Positions 63,350 to 64,000 of a DNA stretch of 64,000 nt are shown here, piece after piece (position 1 is the first letter of the stretch; every line of letters starts with the position of its first letter). This DNA is from JANWWM01 sp046719715. Lineage in GTDB: Bacteria; Bacteroidota; Chlorobiia; Chlorobiales; Thermochlorobacteraceae. The stretch spans positions 1-64,000 of the forward strand of contig JBDNCJ010000008.1 of NCBI GenBank assembly GCA_046719715.1, read 5' to 3'. Below the pieces are notes generated by a model. It worked only from the letters and a program-made list of their open reading frames with translations. It searched no databases and was not told the origin of the DNA. The position numbers were made by a program, and so were the translations under genes.

Positions 63350-64000
63350 TCAGTTTTGAGATTTTCGTTTTGGGTTTATTGTCTCATGTTCTTTTGCAAA
63401 AATTTTTCCGTCAAAACGGACATCGACATATTCAAATGGTTTCAAACCTTTTTTGATGACCACTTGCTTCCAGAAAATTTCAAAGTTGTTTAGCCGCTCT
63501 TCGTAGTCGCCATTTCCGAAGATGAATGTTGTTTCGCTGTCTGCCGTCAAGATGTGCAGTTGATTGTTAGGTGCGATATGCACTTCGCTCACCAGCATCT
63601 TGGCGTATTTTGTTTCCATCAAGGCACTGCAAAATCCGAGAGCATTTGCCGACTCTGCGCTATCGAGCTTGCTTATTGAGCTTAGGCTATCGCGAACGAT
63701 TTTGGTGAATCCCGTTAGGAGCGGCAAGCGTGTCGATTCCAATACCGATTCGCTTTTGCTCATCACGAAGCCTGCTTCATCAATGAGCCGGAGCGTTTTG
63801 CCGACCGTCGCAATCGCAATCGGTCGCCGCTCTTGCACGCGCAAGCGCACAGCGTCGGGCAGTTCTTTCGTCGCAATTACTTTGCGAATGTACGGAAGCG
63901 ATTGAAGCGTATCGACGATGTCGGATAAACTGACGTCGTTCATCTTCTTTCCGATGAATGCACTCAAAGCGCGTTCAATTTCTTCCGTTTTGCTGATGCG
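63350..64000 (-). CDS. ftsQ: Cell-division protein FtsQ, partial (5' end beyond window)
   Basis: About 216 codons are visible; the frame stays open to the window edge (RISKTEEIERALSAFIG...), so the N-terminus and membrane helix are missing. The POTRA-type region runs from TEEIERAL through LPYIRKVIATKELPDAVRLRVQERRPIA. The following beta domain includes TLRLIDEAGFVMSK and LPLLTGF and ends near ADSETTFIFGNGDYEERLNNF. It recruits FtsB/FtsL to the divisome. The C-terminal tail is basic (NPKRKSQN). Identification rests on the POTRA and D-x-x-G-x-V/M pattern and on the ftsA-ftsZ neighbourhood. Confidence 0.9.
   Translation of the reverse strand, partial: RISKTEEIERALSAFIGKKMNDVSLSDIVDTLQSLPYIRKVIATKELPDAVRLRVQERRPIAIATVGKTLRLIDEAGFVMSKSESVLESTRLPLLTGFTKIVRDSLSSISKLDSAESANALGFCSALMETKYAKMLVSEVHIAPNNQLHILTADSETTFIFGNGDYEERLNNFEIFWKQVVIKKGLKPFEYVDVRFDGKIFAKEHETINPKRKSQN

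Noticed and set aside
1..64000. CRISPR arrays, transposases, integrases, rRNA or prophage
   Set aside because: Nothing of this kind was seen: no regularly spaced repeats, no transposase or integrase motifs, and only one tRNA.

Overview
The window is a gene-dense, Gram-negative chromosomal segment of roughly 50% GC. It carries one tRNA, one clear riboswitch and no rRNA, CRISPR array or intact mobile element. Several features point to the Bacteroidota/Chlorobiota (FCB) branch, most likely a Chloroherpeton- or Ignavibacteria-like lineage: two secreted proteins end in a type IX secretion (T9SS) sorting domain with the NYPNPFNP motif, the 2-oxo-acid dehydrogenase E1 is an alpha-beta fusion, many lipoproteins and outer-membrane barrels are present, and the end of the window carries ftsQ-ftsA-ftsZ. 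The species assignment is inference; no marker here fixes it.

Layout. 1-6000 (minus strand): a likely operon of an outer-membrane porin, three small lipoproteins and acetyl-CoA synthetase. 6000-13200: fmt, lpxH, an aldehyde dehydrogenase, alaS, a TPR protein and tRNA-Asn. 13300-18060: rsgA, lipB, a Uma2-family protein and the fused E1, closed by a bidirectional terminator. 18065-26820: ftsK, a Lon-substrate-domain protein, a secreted ricin-type lectin, folB-folK, a DAACS carboxylate transporter, an RmlD-like reductase and a proline iminopeptidase. 26846-33388: a cobalamin riboswitch followed by a TonB-dependent receptor, two beta-propeller proteins, a T9SS-exported surface protein and a corrinoid adenosyltransferase. 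33480-38005: DnaJ-domain protein, a barrel protein, mltG, chorismate mutase, a degenerate HAD protein and an NYN-domain protein. 38236-44938: aconitase, then (minus) a small subunit/large subunit sodium:solute symporter pair followed by a second copy of the porin family. 45683-56832: a surface-glycan/LPS operon (WecA-like transferase, DUF2723 protein, MsbA-like ABC exporter, four GT9 modules in three genes, one GT4). 56839-59009: msrB, TMEM14-like protein, a secreted protein and a lone EutN/CcmL protein. 59050-64000 (minus): ftsQ (cut by the window edge), ftsA and ftsZ, followed without a gap by a lower-GC accessory cassette of three genes including a TIGR04255-family protein.

How the genes fit together. 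Acetate use is a theme: acetyl-CoA synthetase, aconitase and the VC_2705-type symporter pair are present, and each of two paralogous porins sits in one of these acetate-linked clusters. The 26.8-33.4 kb block looks like a B12/corrinoid scavenging operon: one riboswitch controls an outer-membrane receptor, BtuG-like propellers, surface proteins and the adenosyltransferase. The candidates most worth following up as undescribed biology are the T9SS-containing B12 operon, the porin-acetate pairing, the tandem GT9 array, and the TIGR04255 cassette downstream of ftsZ.
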